A stretch of 64,000 nt of DNA, from contig NZ_PPCV01000006.1 of the NCBI RefSeq assembly GCF_004126535.1, positions 165,948-229,947 of the forward strand, read 5' to 3'. Position 1 is the stretch's first letter. The number at the start of each line of letters is the position of its first letter. Source of the stretch: Propioniciclava flava. Its GTDB lineage: Bacteria; Actinomycetota; Actinomycetes; Propionibacteriales; Propionibacteriaceae. Positions 16,179 to 25,262 of the stretch are shown one piece after another. The position numbers were made by a program, and so were the translations under genes. The notes under the pieces were generated by a model. The model did no database searches and had not been told where the DNA came from. It saw only the letters and a program-made list of their open reading frames with translations.

Positions 16179-16799
16179 ATGACGACCTATACCCTTCCTG
16201 ACCTCGGTTACGACTTCGGAGCTCTCGAGCCGCATATCTCCGGCGAGATCATGAACCTCCACTACTCCAAGCACCACAAGGCCTACGTCGACGGCGCCAA
16301 CCTTGCGCTGGAGAAGCTGGCAGCCGCCCGCGAGTCCGGCGATCTGGCCAACGTCAACAAGCTGGAGAAGGATCTCGCCTTCAACGTGGGCGGGCACATC
16401 AACCACTCCGTGTTCTGGAAGAACATGTCTCCCGAGGGCGGCGGCCGTCCCGAGGGCGAGGTCGCGGCAGCGATCGATGAGTTCTTCGGTTCCTTCGACG
16501 GTTTCCAGAAGCACTTCAACGAGACCGCCAAGGGTCTGCAGGGCAGCGGCTGGTCGGTCTTGGTCTGGGACACGTTGGGCCAGCGCCTCAACATCAACCA
16601 GCTCTTCGACCAGCAGGGCAACCTGCCGGTGGGGCAGCTCCCCATCCTCCAGCTCGACATGTGGGAGCACGCCTACTACCTGCAATACAAGAACGTGAAG
16701 GCCGACTACGTCACCAGCTGGTGGAACGTCGTCAACTGGGCCGACGTCGCCAAGCGTCTCGCTCAGGCGCGTGCAGCGTCCGAGGGCGGGCTGTACTGA
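16179..16799 (+). CDS. sodA: Superoxide dismutase, Fe/Mn family
   Basis: Converts superoxide to hydrogen peroxide and oxygen. The four metal ligands are His28 (NLHYSKHH), His76 (GGHINHSVFW), Asp160 and His164 (LDMWEHAYY). The Gln145-Gln146-Gly stretch supplies the second-sphere glutamine seen in Mn and cambialistic enzymes. The propionibacterial enzyme is known to work with either metal; whether this one does cannot be read from sequence. The length of 206 residues is typical and there is no signal peptide. A GAGAGGAAG ribosome-binding site lies 8-10 nt before the ATG. The gene has its own promoter and terminator. Confidence 0.96.
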   Translation: MTTYTLPDLGYDFGALEPHISGEIMNLHYSKHHKAYVDGANLALEKLAAARESGDLANVNKLEKDLAFNVGGHINHSVFWKNMSPEGGGRPEGEVAAAIDEFFGSFDGFQKHFNETAKGLQGSGWSVLVWDTLGQRLNINQLFDQQGNLPVGQLPILQLDMWEHAYYLQYKNVKADYVTSWWNVVNWADVAKRLAQARAASEGGLY

Positions 16800-16855
16800 G
16801 AGTGAACTCGGCTGATGCGCGGTCGCCTCGGGGCGACCCGCGTTGAGGCCACGAG

Positions 16856-16888
16856 AGGGGCGGCGACCAGACGGTTACCGCCCCTTTT
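16856..16888 (+). terminator. Rho-independent terminator after sodA
   Basis: 8-bp stem AGGGGCGG (16856-16863) with CCGCCCCT (16878-16885), followed by a T-run. A second hairpin, GGTCGCC/GGCGACC, lies just upstream near 16821-16838. Confidence 0.7.
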
Positions 16889-16922
16889 CGCTGCCCGCTC
16901 GGGCAACACAGGTGAAGAGTAG

Positions 16923-16950
16923 TTGAGAATCTCTCAGGATCAGGTAAGAC
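16923..16950 (+). promoter_or_regulatory. Possible promoter for the rpf gene
   Basis: TTGAGA (16923-16928), then after 16 nt TAAGAC (16945-16950). The -10 match is only moderate. The leader to the GTG at 16986 would be about 28 nt. Confidence 0.35.
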
Positions 16951-16985
16951 TGGGGGTGCTTTGTTCGTTCCATCCAGGAGATCAC

Positions 16986-17894
16986 GTGCCCTTCTCTCCC
17001 AAGATCATCGCGGTCGCGGCCAGCGCCGCCGTCCTCGTTGCGAGCGGCGCTACCGCCGCTGTGTTGGGCAGCCAGCCCGCTGCCGAGCAGACTGCGGTTC
17101 CCGCCGCAGCCTTCGAGACGCCAGCCAGCGTCGAGGTCCTGGTGTGGGTCGATGGCGTGGCCAAGCGGGTCTCTAGCGCTGAGGGGACGGTGGCCGCCTC
17201 CTTGTCCGCCGCCGAGATCGCTTTGGGCGAGCACGACCGCGTTTCCCCGGCACTAGGAAGCCAGCTCGCCGTGGGCGATTCGGTGACGGTGACGCGCGTC
17301 GCCGTCTCGGAGGAGACCACCAAGGTGGCTTTGGACTTCGCCACCACTCAGGTGAACGATCCGACGCTGGAGAAGGGCAAGACCAGCATCAAGACCAAGG
17401 GCGTCCCGGGCGTCCGTGAAGATGTGGTGCGGACGACCACCCTCAACGGGAAGGTCGACGGTACCGAGATGGTTTCGCAGACCGTCACGCAGGAGGCCGT
17501 CAACCAGGTGATCCTGGTGGGGACCAGGCGCGCCGAGGTCAGTTCGCGTTCCGCGGATCGCCCGGCGTCCCCCAAGCCGACCGCTCCGGCGGCGCCCGCG
17601 CCCTCTGATCCGAGCACTGCGCCGGCCGCATCGACTGGCGGTGGCTTGGATCTCTCGCGTGCGGACATGTGGGACCGGATCGCCAAGTGCGAGTCCACGA
17701 ACCGTTGGAACATCAACACGGGCAATGGCTACTACGGCGGGCTCCAGTTCAACCTGCAGACCTGGCGCGCCAACGGGGGTACTGACTTCGCCGCTTACCC
17801 GCATCAGGCCTCCCGCGAGCAGCAGATCACCGTGGCCAACCGTCTCTACGCCAAGCGCGGTCTGCAGCCGTGGGGTTGCCGCGGCGCGGCCTAG
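16986..17894 (+). CDS. RpfB-like resuscitation-promoting factor (G5 plus transglycosylase-like domain)
   Basis: A secreted muralytic enzyme thought to cleave peptidoglycan and help dormant cells resume growth. From the GTG at 16986 (AGGAG 5 nt upstream) the protein has 302 residues. It begins with a signal or membrane segment (residues 5-30), then one DUF348-like repeat (about 45-90), a G5 domain (about 95-185, with TLNGKVDG and ILVGTR), a Pro/Ala linker and the Rpf domain from about residue 225. That domain has the catalytic Glu in KCESTNRW, then NGYYGGLQF, and the two Cys (KCES and WGCRG) that form its disulfide. RpfB of M. tuberculosis has three DUF348 repeats; this is a shorter version. 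The gene is monocistronic. Confidence 0.93.
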   Translation: MPFSPKIIAVAASAAVLVASGATAAVLGSQPAAEQTAVPAAAFETPASVEVLVWVDGVAKRVSSAEGTVAASLSAAEIALGEHDRVSPALGSQLAVGDSVTVTRVAVSEETTKVALDFATTQVNDPTLEKGKTSIKTKGVPGVREDVVRTTTLNGKVDGTEMVSQTVTQEAVNQVILVGTRRAEVSSRSADRPASPKPTAPAAPAPSDPSTAPAASTGGGLDLSRADMWDRIAKCESTNRWNINTGNGYYGGLQFNLQTWRANGGTDFAAYPHQASREQQITVANRLYAKRGLQPWGCRGAA

Positions 17895-17931
17895 TCCGTC
17901 CCCGGCCGCAGAGCGGCCCCCGAGCTTGAGG

Positions 17932-17972
17932 CGATGGCCCTCTGGGTAACCCCAGAGGGCCATCGTTATGTT
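17932..17972 (+). terminator. Terminator after the rpf gene
   Basis: 15-bp perfect stem (17932-17946 with 17951-17965) with the 4-nt loop TAAC, followed by TTATGTTCT. Confidence 0.8.
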
Positions 17973-18123
17973 CTGACCGGCCCGACACCCTCGCCTTCGC
18001 CTCATGCCCCGGGGAGAGGCCCGCCCCGTTCTGCCTCCCCCGCAAACCACCCCGAAGTGGCCTACGGCGGACTCCCCCGTACTTCGCGACGCGTCGGCGC
18101 CCGTGGAGAACGCGCCACGACGC

Positions 18124-18161
18124 GTCAGCGCCCGGCCCCTGTGAGGGGACCGGGCGCTGAC
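18124..18161 (-). terminator. Hairpin at the end of the infA-rplQ operon
   Basis: Long GC-rich stem (18124-18140 with 18144-18161, one bulge) between the rplQ tail and the rpf terminator. No U-run is visible, so its role as terminator is inferred from position. Confidence 0.5.
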
Positions 18162-18184
18162 GGAGTAACGCTTGGCGCTGAGGC

Positions 18185-18361
18185 TCAGGCCTCCGGGGCG
18201 CTTTCCTTGCCGGCCATCGCGTCGGTGAACCCGGCGGCGGTGGCGGCCTCGGCGCTGTTGAACCAGACCTCCGCCTTGGTGATGTCGTACCAACGCGACT
18301 CAGGCGTGTGGAACAGCATCGAGTCGGCGTTGCCCTTGATGTCGAAGCCGGCCGGGGGCTC
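18185..18361 (-). pseudogene. Sunset-domain tail of L17, in frame behind the rplQ stop codon
   Basis: The 58 codons after the rplQ TAA (18362-18364) stay in the same frame to a TGA at 18185-18187. They encode EPPAGFDIKGNADSMLFH and, after TPES, RWYDITKAEVWFNSAEAAT, ending near AAGF. The pattern IKGNADS(x)-(x)H-P-S-WYD-AEVWF-AAGF is the 'sunset' domain found at the C-terminus of several actinobacterial ribosomal proteins, L17 among them. The upstream rplQ end, FGEGSYVG, is the usual lead-in. Conservation of the domain means the stop is recent, suppressed by readthrough, or a sequencing error. Confidence 0.75.
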
Positions 18362-18898
18362 TTAGCCCACGTACGACCCCTCACCGAACTGCGGCGCCTC
18401 CACGGCGGCGGCAGCCTTCGCGTCATCCGCGACGGCGACTTTCTCCGCCTTAGCCGCCTTAGCGGCGGGCTTCTTGGCTGCAGGCTTCGGGGCAGCAGCC
18501 TTCGCGGCGCCCTTAGCCTTCGCCTGCCGACTCTCTTCGACGGACTCGGTCACGATCTCGATGACCGCCATCGGAGCGTTGTCGCCCTGGCGGTTACCGA
18601 TCTTGGTGATCCGGGTGTAGCCGCCGTCACGATCGGCAACCTTCGGCGCGATCTCGGTGAACAGGACGTGCACGACGCCCTTATCCGTGATCGTCTTCAA
18701 GACGATGCGACGGTTGTGCAGGTCGCCTCGCTTGGCCTTGGTGATCAGCTTCTCGGCCAGCGGACGGACGCGCTTCGCCTTCGCCTCGGTGGTGGTGATC
18801 CGGCCGTGCTCGAACAGCTGGCTGGCGAGGTTCGCCAGGATGATCCGCTCGTGGGCCGGGCTTCCGCCGAGACGGGGACCCTTGGTGGGCTTGGGCAT
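18362..18898 (-). CDS. rplQ: 50S ribosomal protein L17
   Basis: Large-subunit protein near the exit tunnel. The core is conserved: [19 protein letters not shown] at the start and VIEIV near residue 115. An Ala/Lys-rich tail follows (residues 120-178) and ends FGEGSYVG before the TAA. The 178-residue product is longer than the 116-residue core. The reading frame continues beyond the stop into a sunset domain (18185-18361). AGGAGA lies 8-10 nt before the ATG. It is the last gene of the operon, 22 nt after rpoA. Confidence 0.95.
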   Translation of the reverse strand: MPKPTKGPRLGGSPAHERIILANLASQLFEHGRITTTEAKAKRVRPLAEKLITKAKRGDLHNRRIVLKTITDKGVVHVLFTEIAPKVADRDGGYTRITKIGNRQGDNAPMAVIEIVTESVEESRQAKAKGAAKAAAPKPAAKKPAAKAAKAEKVAVADDAKAAAAVEAPQFGEGSYVG

Positions 18899-18920
18899 GG
18901 TGTGTATCTCCTAGGCGATA

Positions 18921-19934
18921 TCAGAACTGATCGGGATCGTCGGCGAAGTCATCGCCTTCGGGGTAGCTGTTCAGCGCGGCCAGCGGGTCAAACCCCGGTG
19001 CGCTGTCCTTCAAAGCCAGACCCATCTCGGCGAGACGCTGCTTGACCTCGTCGATCGACTTGCTACCGAAGTTGCGGATGTCGAGCAGGTCCTGCTCCGA
19101 ACGCGACACGAGCTCAGAGACCGTGTGGATACCCTCGCGCTTGAGGCAGTTGTAGCTGCGCATCGTGAGCTTGAGTTCCTCGACCGGCAGGGCCATGTCA
19201 GCGGCGTACTGCTCATCGATCGTGGACGGGCCGATCTCGATGCCTTCGGCGTCCGCGTTCAGTTCGCGAGCCAGACCGAACAGCTCAACCAGGGTCTTGC
19301 CCGCCGACGCAACCGCGTCGCGAGGCGAGATCGCCGGCTTGGTCTCGACGTCAACGATGAGGCGGTCGAAGTCGGTGCGGGTCTCCACGCGGGTCGCCTC
19401 GACCTTGTAGGTGACCTTCAGCACGGGGCTGTAGATCGAGTCGACCGGAATGCGGCCGATCTCCGAGTCGGGGCTCTTGTTCTGGTTGGAGGACACGTAG
19501 CCACGGCCACGCTCCACCACCAGCTCCATGTCGATCTTGCCGGACGCGTTCAGCGTGGCGATGTGGAGTTCCGGGTTGTGGATCTCCACGCCAGCCGGCG
19601 GCGCAATGTCGGCTGCGGTCACCGCACCGGCACCTGCCTTGCGCAGGTACATGACGACCGGCTCGTCCTCTTCGGAGGACAAGACGAGCTGCTTGACGTT
19701 GAGGATGATCTCGGTGACGTCTTCCACGACGCCAGGAAGCGTCGAGAACTCGTGCTGGTTACCTTCGACCTTGACCGACGTCACGGCCGCGCCGGGGATC
19801 GACGACAGCAGGGTGCGGCGCAGGGAGTTGCCCAGGGTGTACCCGAAGCCGGGCTCCAGGGGCTCGATGACGAACCGCGAGCGGTAGTCGTCGATGACCT
19901 CTTCGGTCAGCGTCGGACGCTGTGCAATGAGCAT
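18921..19934 (-). CDS. rpoA: DNA-directed RNA polymerase subunit alpha
   Basis: Forms the dimer that nucleates polymerase assembly. The N-terminal assembly domain has [19 protein letters not shown]. The C-terminal domain, which binds UP elements and activators, has [16 protein letters not shown] and [12 protein letters not shown]. From the ATG at 19934 the protein has 337 residues and starts MLIAQRPTL, as in other actinobacteria; GGAAAGGA lies 8-9 nt upstream. An ATG 18 nt earlier is less likely. 170 nt separate it from rpsD. Confidence 0.97.
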   Translation of the reverse strand: MLIAQRPTLTEEVIDDYRSRFVIEPLEPGFGYTLGNSLRRTLLSSIPGAAVTSVKVEGNQHEFSTLPGVVEDVTEIILNVKQLVLSSEEDEPVVMYLRKAGAGAVTAADIAPPAGVEIHNPELHIATLNASGKIDMELVVERGRGYVSSNQNKSPDSEIGRIPVDSIYSPVLKVTYKVEATRVETRTDFDRLIVDVETKPAISPRDAVASAGKTLVELFGLARELNADAEGIEIGPSTIDEQYAADMALPVEELKLTMRSYNCLKREGIHTVSELVSRSEQDLLDIRNFGSKSIDEVKQRLAEMGLALKDSAPGFDPLAALNSYPEGDDFADDPDQF

Positions 19935-20104
19935 GTAGCTATTCCTTTCCACCGCCCACTATTTGACGGTGTCCAGTGGGGGTCTGGCACGGTGCCGACC
20001 CCAAAGACGTGCGTGCGGAAACCTCGCCCTGGTGAGCGGGAGCTACCGCGGGAGAGTGCCTGCGGCGCCCGAACCGCACTGGGTGGTTCGGGCGCCGCGT
20101 GGCA

Positions 20105-20710
20105 TCACTTGGAGTAGAGCTCGACGATCAGCTGTTCGGCGACGTCGACCACGATCTGGTCGCGGGTCGGCAGCTGGTGCACGAGGATGCGCATCCGGTT
20201 CGGGCGAGCGGTGAGCCACGCCGGAACGACGCGCTCGTGGTGCGTCTCGCGCGCAATCACGAACGGATCGAGGTTCAGCGACTTCGGTGCGACATCGATG
20301 ATGTCGTACGGGGTGACGCGGAAGCTCGGGATGTTGACCTTCTTGCCGTTGACCAGGAAGTGGCCGTGAACGACCATCTGGCGGGCCTGGCGGCGGGTCG
20401 AGGCGAAGCCAGCGCGGTACACGACGTTGTCCAGACGCGACTCGAGGATCTGGAGCAGGATTTCGCCCGTCTTGCCGGACTTGCGCACGGCCTCCTCGTA
20501 GTAACGACGGAACTGCTTCTCCAGCACGCCGTAGGTGTAGCGCGCCTTCTGCTTCTCGCGCATCTGGAGCAGGTACTCCGACTCCTTGATGCGGCCGCGT
20601 CCGTGGACGCCCGGGGGGTACGCGCGGCGCTCGAACGCCTTGTCGTTGCCCACCAGGTCGGTACCGAGCCGACGGGACTTCTTGGTGATAGGGCCGGTGT
20701 AACGGGCCAT
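20105..20710 (-). CDS. rpsD: 30S ribosomal protein S4
   Basis: Primary 16S rRNA-binding protein of the small subunit. The 201-residue product has the S4 RNA-binding domain (ESRLDNVVYRAGFASTRRQA, MVVHGHFLVNGKKVNIPS). The N-terminal region reads GPITKKSRRLG and lacks the four-cysteine zinc knuckle of the alternative form, so it is the zinc-free paralogue type. AAGGA lies 10 nt before the ATG, and rpsK ends 32 nt upstream. Confidence 0.97.
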   Translation of the reverse strand: MARYTGPITKKSRRLGTDLVGNDKAFERRAYPPGVHGRGRIKESEYLLQMREKQKARYTYGVLEKQFRRYYEEAVRKSGKTGEILLQILESRLDNVVYRAGFASTRRQARQMVVHGHFLVNGKKVNIPSFRVTPYDIIDVAPKSLNLDPFVIARETHHERVVPAWLTARPNRMRILVHQLPTRDQIVVDVAEQLIVELYSK

Positions 20711-20742
20711 GGTTGATCAGTCCTTCTTTTCTCGACTCGGGC

Positions 20743-21162
20743 TCAGACGCGACGGCGCTTCGGGGGGCGGCAACCGTTGTGCGGCACGGGGGTCACGTCG
20801 GAGATCGGACCGATCTCCAGACCCAGCGCACCGAGGGAACGGATGGCGGTCTCCCGGCCGGAACCGGGGCCCTTGACGAAGACGTCCACGCGCTTCATGC
20901 CATGGTCCATGGCACGACGGCCAGCGGCCTCAGCGGCCATCTGAGCGGCGAACGGAGTCGACTTGCGGGAGCCCTTGAAGCCGACGGTGCCGGCGGACGC
21001 CCAGGAGATCACCGATCCGGTGGGATCGGTGATCGTGATGATCGTGTTGTTGAACGTGCTCTTGATGTGAGCCTGCCCGGAGACGATGTTCTTCTTCTCC
21101 TTGCGGCGGACCTTGCCCTTCGCCGCGGCGGCCTGAGCCTTGGTACGGCCTGCAGTAGCCAT
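20743..21162 (-). CDS. rpsK: 30S ribosomal protein S11
   Basis: Platform protein that lines the mRNA exit path. The 139-residue product has the conserved [28 protein letters not shown] and the C-terminal [23 protein letters not shown] is upstream of the ATG at 21162. The gene lies between rpsM (42 nt) and rpsD (32 nt) in the infA-rplQ unit. Confidence 0.97.
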   Translation of the reverse strand: MATAGRTKAQAAAAKGKVRRKEKKNIVSGQAHIKSTFNNTIITITDPTGSVISWASAGTVGFKGSRKSTPFAAQMAAEAAGRRAMDHGMKRVDVFVKGPGSGRETAIRSLGALGLEIGPISDVTPVPHNGCRPPKRRRV

Positions 21163-21204
21163 ATGTGTCAGATTCTCCTGGTCTCGATGAGCCTAGGCCC
21201 CGCC

Positions 21205-21579
21205 TCAGCGGGCCTTCTTCTTGCCGGCGACGGCCCGCTTCTTACCCTTGCGCGTGCGCGCATTGGTCCGCGTCCGCTGGCCATGGACCGGGAGGCCCAT
21301 GCGGTGACGACGGCCCTGGTAGCTGCCAATCTCGATCTTGCGACGGATATCAGCGGCGACGCTACGGCGAAGATCGCCCTCGGTCTCGTAGTTGCCCTCG
21401 ATGAAGTCACGCATCGCGACGAGTTGCTCGTCGGTCAGGTCCTTCACGCGGACGTCCCCGCTGATGCCGGTGGCGGCCAGGATCTCCTTGGCGCGGGTGC
21501 GACCGATACCAAAGATGTAGGTGAGTCCGATCTCCAAGCGCTTCTCGCGCGGAAGATCGACTCCGATGAGTCGTGCCAT
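21205..21579 (-). CDS. rpsM: 30S ribosomal protein S13
   Basis: Head protein that contacts the P-site tRNA and bridges to the large subunit. The 124 residues include [16 protein letters not shown], the [20 protein letters not shown] block and a Lys/Arg tail. GGGAAA precedes the ATG by about 6 nt. Confidence 0.97.
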   Translation of the reverse strand: MARLIGVDLPREKRLEIGLTYIFGIGRTRAKEILAATGISGDVRVKDLTDEQLVAMRDFIEGNYETEGDLRRSVAADIRRKIEIGSYQGRRHRMGLPVHGQRTRTNARTRKGKKRAVAGKKKAR

Positions 21580-21793
21580 CAGGCGTTTCCCTTTCTCGTT
21601 TCAGCCTCGTGGGCCGCGAAGGTGTGTTGCGTGCGGCGTCCCGTGCGCCTGAGCACGGGCCCCGGCCTTCGTCCGGGGGTGGACCGCCGAGGGGGCACCG
21701 GGCTCTCGCCCACCCCTCGACGGATCTACCGTCACGTTGTTTCGTTCTGGGAGGACCCTCAGGATCAAAGGCCCTCCCGCCACGCAGCGGGCC
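21580..21793 (-). other. Long leader between rpmJ and rpsM
   Basis: 214 nt with no gene. A CCCCGG/CCGGGG hairpin (21660-21678) and other GC-rich inverted segments lie in it. It may serve mRNA processing or feedback by a ribosomal protein; nothing decisive is visible. Confidence 0.4.
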
Positions 21794-21907
21794 TCAGCCC
21801 TGGCGCTGCTTGTGGCGCGGGTTCTCGCAGATGACCATCACGCGACCGTGCCGGCGGATGACCTTGCACTTGTCGCAGATCCTCTTGACGCTCGGCTGAA
21901 CCTTCAT
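21794..21907 (-). CDS. rpmJ: 50S ribosomal protein L36
   Basis: A 37-residue zinc-binding protein starting [17 protein letters not shown] and ending RHKQRQG. The ligands Cys11, Cys14, Cys27 and His32 form the C-x2-C-x12-C-x4-H zinc site, so this is the zinc-containing form. GAGCTC just upstream is a weak ribosome-binding site. It lies 65 nt after infA. Confidence 0.95.
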   Translation of the reverse strand: MKVQPSVKRICDKCKVIRRHGRVMVICENPRHKQRQG

Positions 21908-21972
21908 GCGAGCTCCTTCACTGCTTGGTGCCGCGGACAGAATCGTCCGCGACGGGTGGTGAACGTGTGGAA

Positions 21973-22194
21973 TTACCGGTGCCGGAAGACGATGCGGCCG
22001 CGGGTGAGATCGTAGGGCGACAACTCGACGACCACTCGGTCAGACGGGAGGATGCGGATGTAGTGCTGCCGCATCTTGCCACTGATGGTCGCCAACACCT
22101 TGTGCCCATTGGTCAGTTCCACACGGAACATCGCGTTGGGCAAAGCCTCGACGACGGTACCCTCCATTTCGAGGGCGCCTTCCTTCTTAGCCAT
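21973..22194 (-). CDS. infA: Translation initiation factor IF-1
   Basis: Binds the ribosomal A site during initiation. From the ATG at 22194 (AAGGAGAT directly upstream) the product has the standard 73 residues: [20 protein letters not shown] and later the S1-fold end [11 protein letters not shown]. An upstream in-frame start at 22215 adds 7 unusual residues and is rejected. It is the first gene of the infA-rpmJ-rpsM-rpsK-rpsD-rpoA-rplQ unit. Confidence 0.97.
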   Translation of the reverse strand: MAKKEGALEMEGTVVEALPNAMFRVELTNGHKVLATISGKMRQHYIRILPSDRVVVELSPYDLTRGRIVFRHR

Positions 22195-22248
22195 GATCTC
22201 CTTGGTTGCAGACATGCGTCGCCTGTGGACACAGGTGACCGACTGCCT

Positions 22249-22277
22249 ATACTACTCCGGCGCACCCCCGCACCCAA
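22249..22277 (-). promoter_or_regulatory. Promoter for the infA operon
   Basis: Minus strand: TTGGGT (22272-22277), 17 nt, TAGTAT (22249-22254). The start would be near 22242, about 48 nt before the infA ATG. Confidence 0.5.
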
Positions 22278-22316
22278 ATCGTGACAACCGGCCGTTCGCC
22301 GCGTTGGCGATGCCTC

Positions 22317-22685
22317 CTAGAACAAGAACCACACAAGGGTCAGCAGCACAATCACGGCCAGCACAACACCCGCAGCAATCGCGATGCCCAGCATCGGGGA
22401 GGCGGCCCGCGCCTGCGCGAGTTCACCAGGGCGCTGGTTGCCGGTGTCGATCACGGCCGGAACCTGATAGGTCACTTCGCCGGGCAACGCCCCCACGACG
22501 GGGGCGACATCGCCCAGCGTCGTCGCGGAGAACACCGCGTCGAGCAAGCCGGGGTAGGCATCCTCGGAGATGTCCCCCGACGCGTAGGCAGCGTTGAGCC
22601 GCTCCACAAGCCTTTCTCGATCCCCATCGGGGAGCGGAAGGTCAGGTGTGGCCCGATACTTCGATGACCGCGAGAGCTCCGCCAT
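22317..22685 (-). CDS. DUF1707 domain membrane protein
   Basis: A 122-residue protein whose N-terminal half is a DUF1707-type helix unit (LPDGDRERLVERLNAAYASGDISEDAY), a SHOCT-like segment common in actinobacteria. After a polar linker a single membrane helix follows (MLGIAIAAGVVLAVIVLLTL), ending FLF, so the domain faces the cytoplasm. Such proteins have no established role. The ATG at 22685 lacks a good ribosome-binding site. It is transcribed in the same direction as fhs, 26 nt downstream of it. Confidence 0.8.
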   Translation of the reverse strand: MAELSRSSKYRATPDLPLPDGDRERLVERLNAAYASGDISEDAYPGLLDAVFSATTLGDVAPVVGALPGEVTYQVPAVIDTGNQRPGELAQARAASPMLGIAIAAGVVLAVIVLLTLVWFLF

Positions 22686-22711
22686 GCCACCACAGTACCG
22701 ACCCCGCACCC

Positions 22712-24397
22712 CTAGAACAGGCCGACGATACGCCCCTCATCGGTGAGATCCATGCGTTCGGCTGCCGGATGCGCCCCGAGCCCAGGCATCGTTTGCATCT
22801 GCCCCGCCAAGGCGTAGACGTAGCCGGCGCCCGCCGCGAGCCGCACCTCCCGAATGGGCAGGACCCACCCAGTGGGCGCCCCACGGTCGACTGGGGTCGC
22901 GGTCGTCGACAGGTGCGTCTTGGCGACCAGTACCGGCAACCCCGCGTAGCCGAGCGCAGCGAAGCGGCGCAGATCCGCAGCCGCCGCAGGAGTCAGTTCG
23001 ACATCCGCGGCGCCATAGACGAGGGTGGCGAGCTTGCGAAGCTTCACCTCGAGGGCGTCCTCGAGATCGTAGGTGTACCGAAGGTGGCTGCCCTCCTGGG
23101 TCGCTGCCAGGACTTCACGCACCAGATCTTGGGCGCCTACTCCCCCTTCGGCCACGTGTCGGGTGATGGCAACACGGACGCCTCGCTGGTGCGCGAAGCG
23201 CTCGATGACGGCATGCTCGCTGGGGTGATCGTCGGGGAACGCGTTGATGGCCACCACCGCAGGCACGCCAGCGGCCGCGACGATGTCGAGGTGATGCGCC
23301 AGGTTCGCCAGGCCCGCAGCGACGTCGCCGGGACTCTCCTCCAGCATCTCAGGAGGCAGGGGCTTGCCGGCGGAGACCGTGAAGCGTCCCGAATGCACCT
23401 TGAGCGCTCGCACCGTCACCACGACGACCGCCGCGTCCGGCGTCAACCCTGACGTGCGGCACTTCACGTTGACGAATCGTTCGAACCCGAGGTCGGCACC
23501 AAACCCGGCCTCCGTGATGACGATGTCGCTGCGCTGCAGGCCCAGTCGATCCGCAAGGATGGAACTGTTCCCGGTGGCGATATTGCCGAAGGGTCCGCAA
23601 TGGATCAGGGCCGGTTGCCCTTCCAGAGTTTGGAGAAGGTTGGGACGCAGGGCGTCCTTGAGCAGGACCGCCATGGCTCCCGCAGCGTGCAGGTCCTCGG
23701 CGGTGACCGGCTGGCCGTCGCGGTCGAATCCGACCACGATCCGCCCGAGCCGTGCCCGCAGGTCACCGATCGAAGCAGACAGCGAAAGGATGGTCATGAC
23801 CTCTGACGCGGCGGTGATGTCGAACCGGCTCTGACGCGGCACCCCATCCAGACGTCCACCCAGCCCCACCACGATGTTGCGCAGGGCCCGATCGTTCATG
23901 TCGAGGACGCGTCCCCACGTGATCGAATGCGGCTCGATGCCTAAGGCGTTGCCGTGCTGCAGATGGTTGTCCACCATGGCGGCCAGAAGGTTGTGCGCCG
24001 CCGTCACCGCGTGGAAGTCGCCGGTGAGGTGAAGGTTCATCGCCTCCATGGGAACCACCTGAGCCAGCCCAGCACCGGCGGCACCGCCCTTGATGCCAAA
24101 CACGGGGCCCAGCGAGGGCTGACGCAGCACGGCCGTTGCCCGGAGCCCGGCCAGGCCACACCCCTCTGTCAGACCGACCGTGGTGGTGGTCTTGCCCTCC
24201 CCCAGCGGTGTCGGGGTGACGGCGGTCACCACCACATAGCGACCGCGAGTAGTGCTTTCGTGAAGGGCACTCAGTTCGACTTTTGCTGCGTGTCGCCCGA
24301 AGGGTTCCAGTTCGTCGGCGTCCAGGCCGAGCAAGGCGCCGACTTCGGTCATCGGCCGCAGGGTTGCGCCCTGGGCGATCTCAAGGTCTGAGGGCAC
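22712..24397 (-). CDS. fhs: Formate-tetrahydrofolate ligase
   Basis: Makes 10-formyltetrahydrofolate from formate, ATP and tetrahydrofolate, feeding purine synthesis and one-carbon metabolism. The ATP-binding loop TPLGEGKTTTT is near residues 61-71, and the family blocks RQPSLGPVFGIKGGAAG, LTGDFHAV and the EAGFGADLG region are intact. The length of 561 is typical. It sits between map and infA, which are neighbours in many actinobacteria, 25 nt from map. Confidence 0.96.
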   Translation of the reverse strand: MPSDLEIAQGATLRPMTEVGALLGLDADELEPFGRHAAKVELSALHESTTRGRYVVVTAVTPTPLGEGKTTTTVGLTEGCGLAGLRATAVLRQPSLGPVFGIKGGAAGAGLAQVVPMEAMNLHLTGDFHAVTAAHNLLAAMVDNHLQHGNALGIEPHSITWGRVLDMNDRALRNIVVGLGGRLDGVPRQSRFDITAASEVMTILSLSASIGDLRARLGRIVVGFDRDGQPVTAEDLHAAGAMAVLLKDALRPNLLQTLEGQPALIHCGPFGNIATGNSSILADRLGLQRSDIVITEAGFGADLGFERFVNVKCRTSGLTPDAAVVVVTVRALKVHSGRFTVSAGKPLPPEMLEESPGDVAAGLANLAHHLDIVAAAGVPAVVAINAFPDDHPSEHAVIERFAHQRGVRVAITRHVAEGGVGAQDLVREVLAATQEGSHLRYTYDLEDALEVKLRKLATLVYGAADVELTPAAAADLRRFAALGYAGLPVLVAKTHLSTTATPVDRGAPTGWVLPIREVRLAAGAGYVYALAGQMQTMPGLGAHPAAERMDLTDEGRIVGLF

Positions 24398-24422
24398 GAT
24401 CCGCTCCTTGCCGTAGCTCAGG

Positions 24423-25262
24423 TCAATCCGCCAAAGGGCCGTACGGCAACCCGCGCGCCGTCAGCTCCGCTTCGCCGCCGTCCAGCGCCGTCAGGATCCA
24501 CAGACCCGCCGACGTGACGGTCATGGTGTGTTCCCAGTGTGCGGCCCGGGAACCATCGGCCGTGACCACCGTCCAGTCGTCGTCCAGGGTCAGCCCTTCC
24601 TCCGAACCCAGGGTGACCATAGGTTCGATAGCGAGAGCCAGCCCCTCCACGATCCGGGTGCCGCGCCCCGGACGGCCATAGTTGGGAACATCCGGTGGCT
24701 GGTGCATGGCGCTACCGATGCCGTGCCCGGTGAAGTCGCGAACGATGCCATAGGTCAGCGGCTCCTCGCGGATGCGGCGCTCAACAGCATGACTGATGTC
24801 GCCCACCCGGCCCCGCAGGTGCGCGGCACCGATGCCCGCCCACATCGCCTCCCGGGTGACGTCGCTCAGGCGCGCGTCCGCGGGAGACAACTCCCCCACC
24901 CCGAACGTGATCGCTCCGTCGCCGTGCCACCCGTCGACGATGGCGCCGAAGTCGACCGACACCAGATCTCCAGCAGCCAACACCCGGTCGCCCGGGATGC
25001 CGTGGACGATTTCCTCGTTCACGGAGATGCACGTCACCGCCGGAAAGGGCGGATCGTCGTAGCCACCGTCGTAGCCCAGGAACGACGACGTGGCGCCGTG
25101 GCGGGCAAGCACCTCACGAGCCAGGACGTCTAACTCACCCGTGGTGACTCCGGGGGCTGCGGCCTCACGTAAAGCCACGTGGGTTTGAGCCACGACCAAC
25201 CCGGCGCGCCGCATCGCGACAAGCTGCTCGGGAGTCTTCAGCTCCACCCCACGCCACCTCAC
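24423..25262 (-). CDS. map: Type I methionine aminopeptidase
   Basis: Removes the initiator methionine from nascent proteins. The metal ligands fit Asp104 (VSVDFGAIV), Asp115 (WHGDGA), the His of TGHGIG, Glu of AIEPM and Glu of WEHTM. The 279-residue length includes a short N-terminal lead. The GTG at 25262 overlaps the adk stop (GTGA). A second GTG at 25247 would start exactly at VELKTP, where homologues begin, and is also plausible. The gene forms secY-adk-map with its neighbours. Confidence 0.94.
   Translation of the reverse strand: MRWRGVELKTPEQLVAMRRAGLVVAQTHVALREAAAPGVTTGELDVLAREVLARHGATSSFLGYDGGYDDPPFPAVTCISVNEEIVHGIPGDRVLAAGDLVSVDFGAIVDGWHGDGAITFGVGELSPADARLSDVTREAMWAGIGAAHLRGRVGDISHAVERRIREEPLTYGIVRDFTGHGIGSAMHQPPDVPNYGRPGRGTRIVEGLALAIEPMVTLGSEEGLTLDDDWTVVTADGSRAAHWEHTMTVTSAGLWILTALDGGEAELTARGLPYGPLAD

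Noticed and set aside
16889..16985. Possible c-di-AMP (ydaO-type) riboswitch before the rpf gene
   Set aside because: The region is under 100 nt and lacks the conserved ydaO core; only a weak promoter and a Shine-Dalgarno sequence are seen.
17934..18365. Plus-strand frame after the rpf gene
   Set aside because: Begins inside the rpf terminator and runs antisense to the sunset-domain tail; no recognisable protein.
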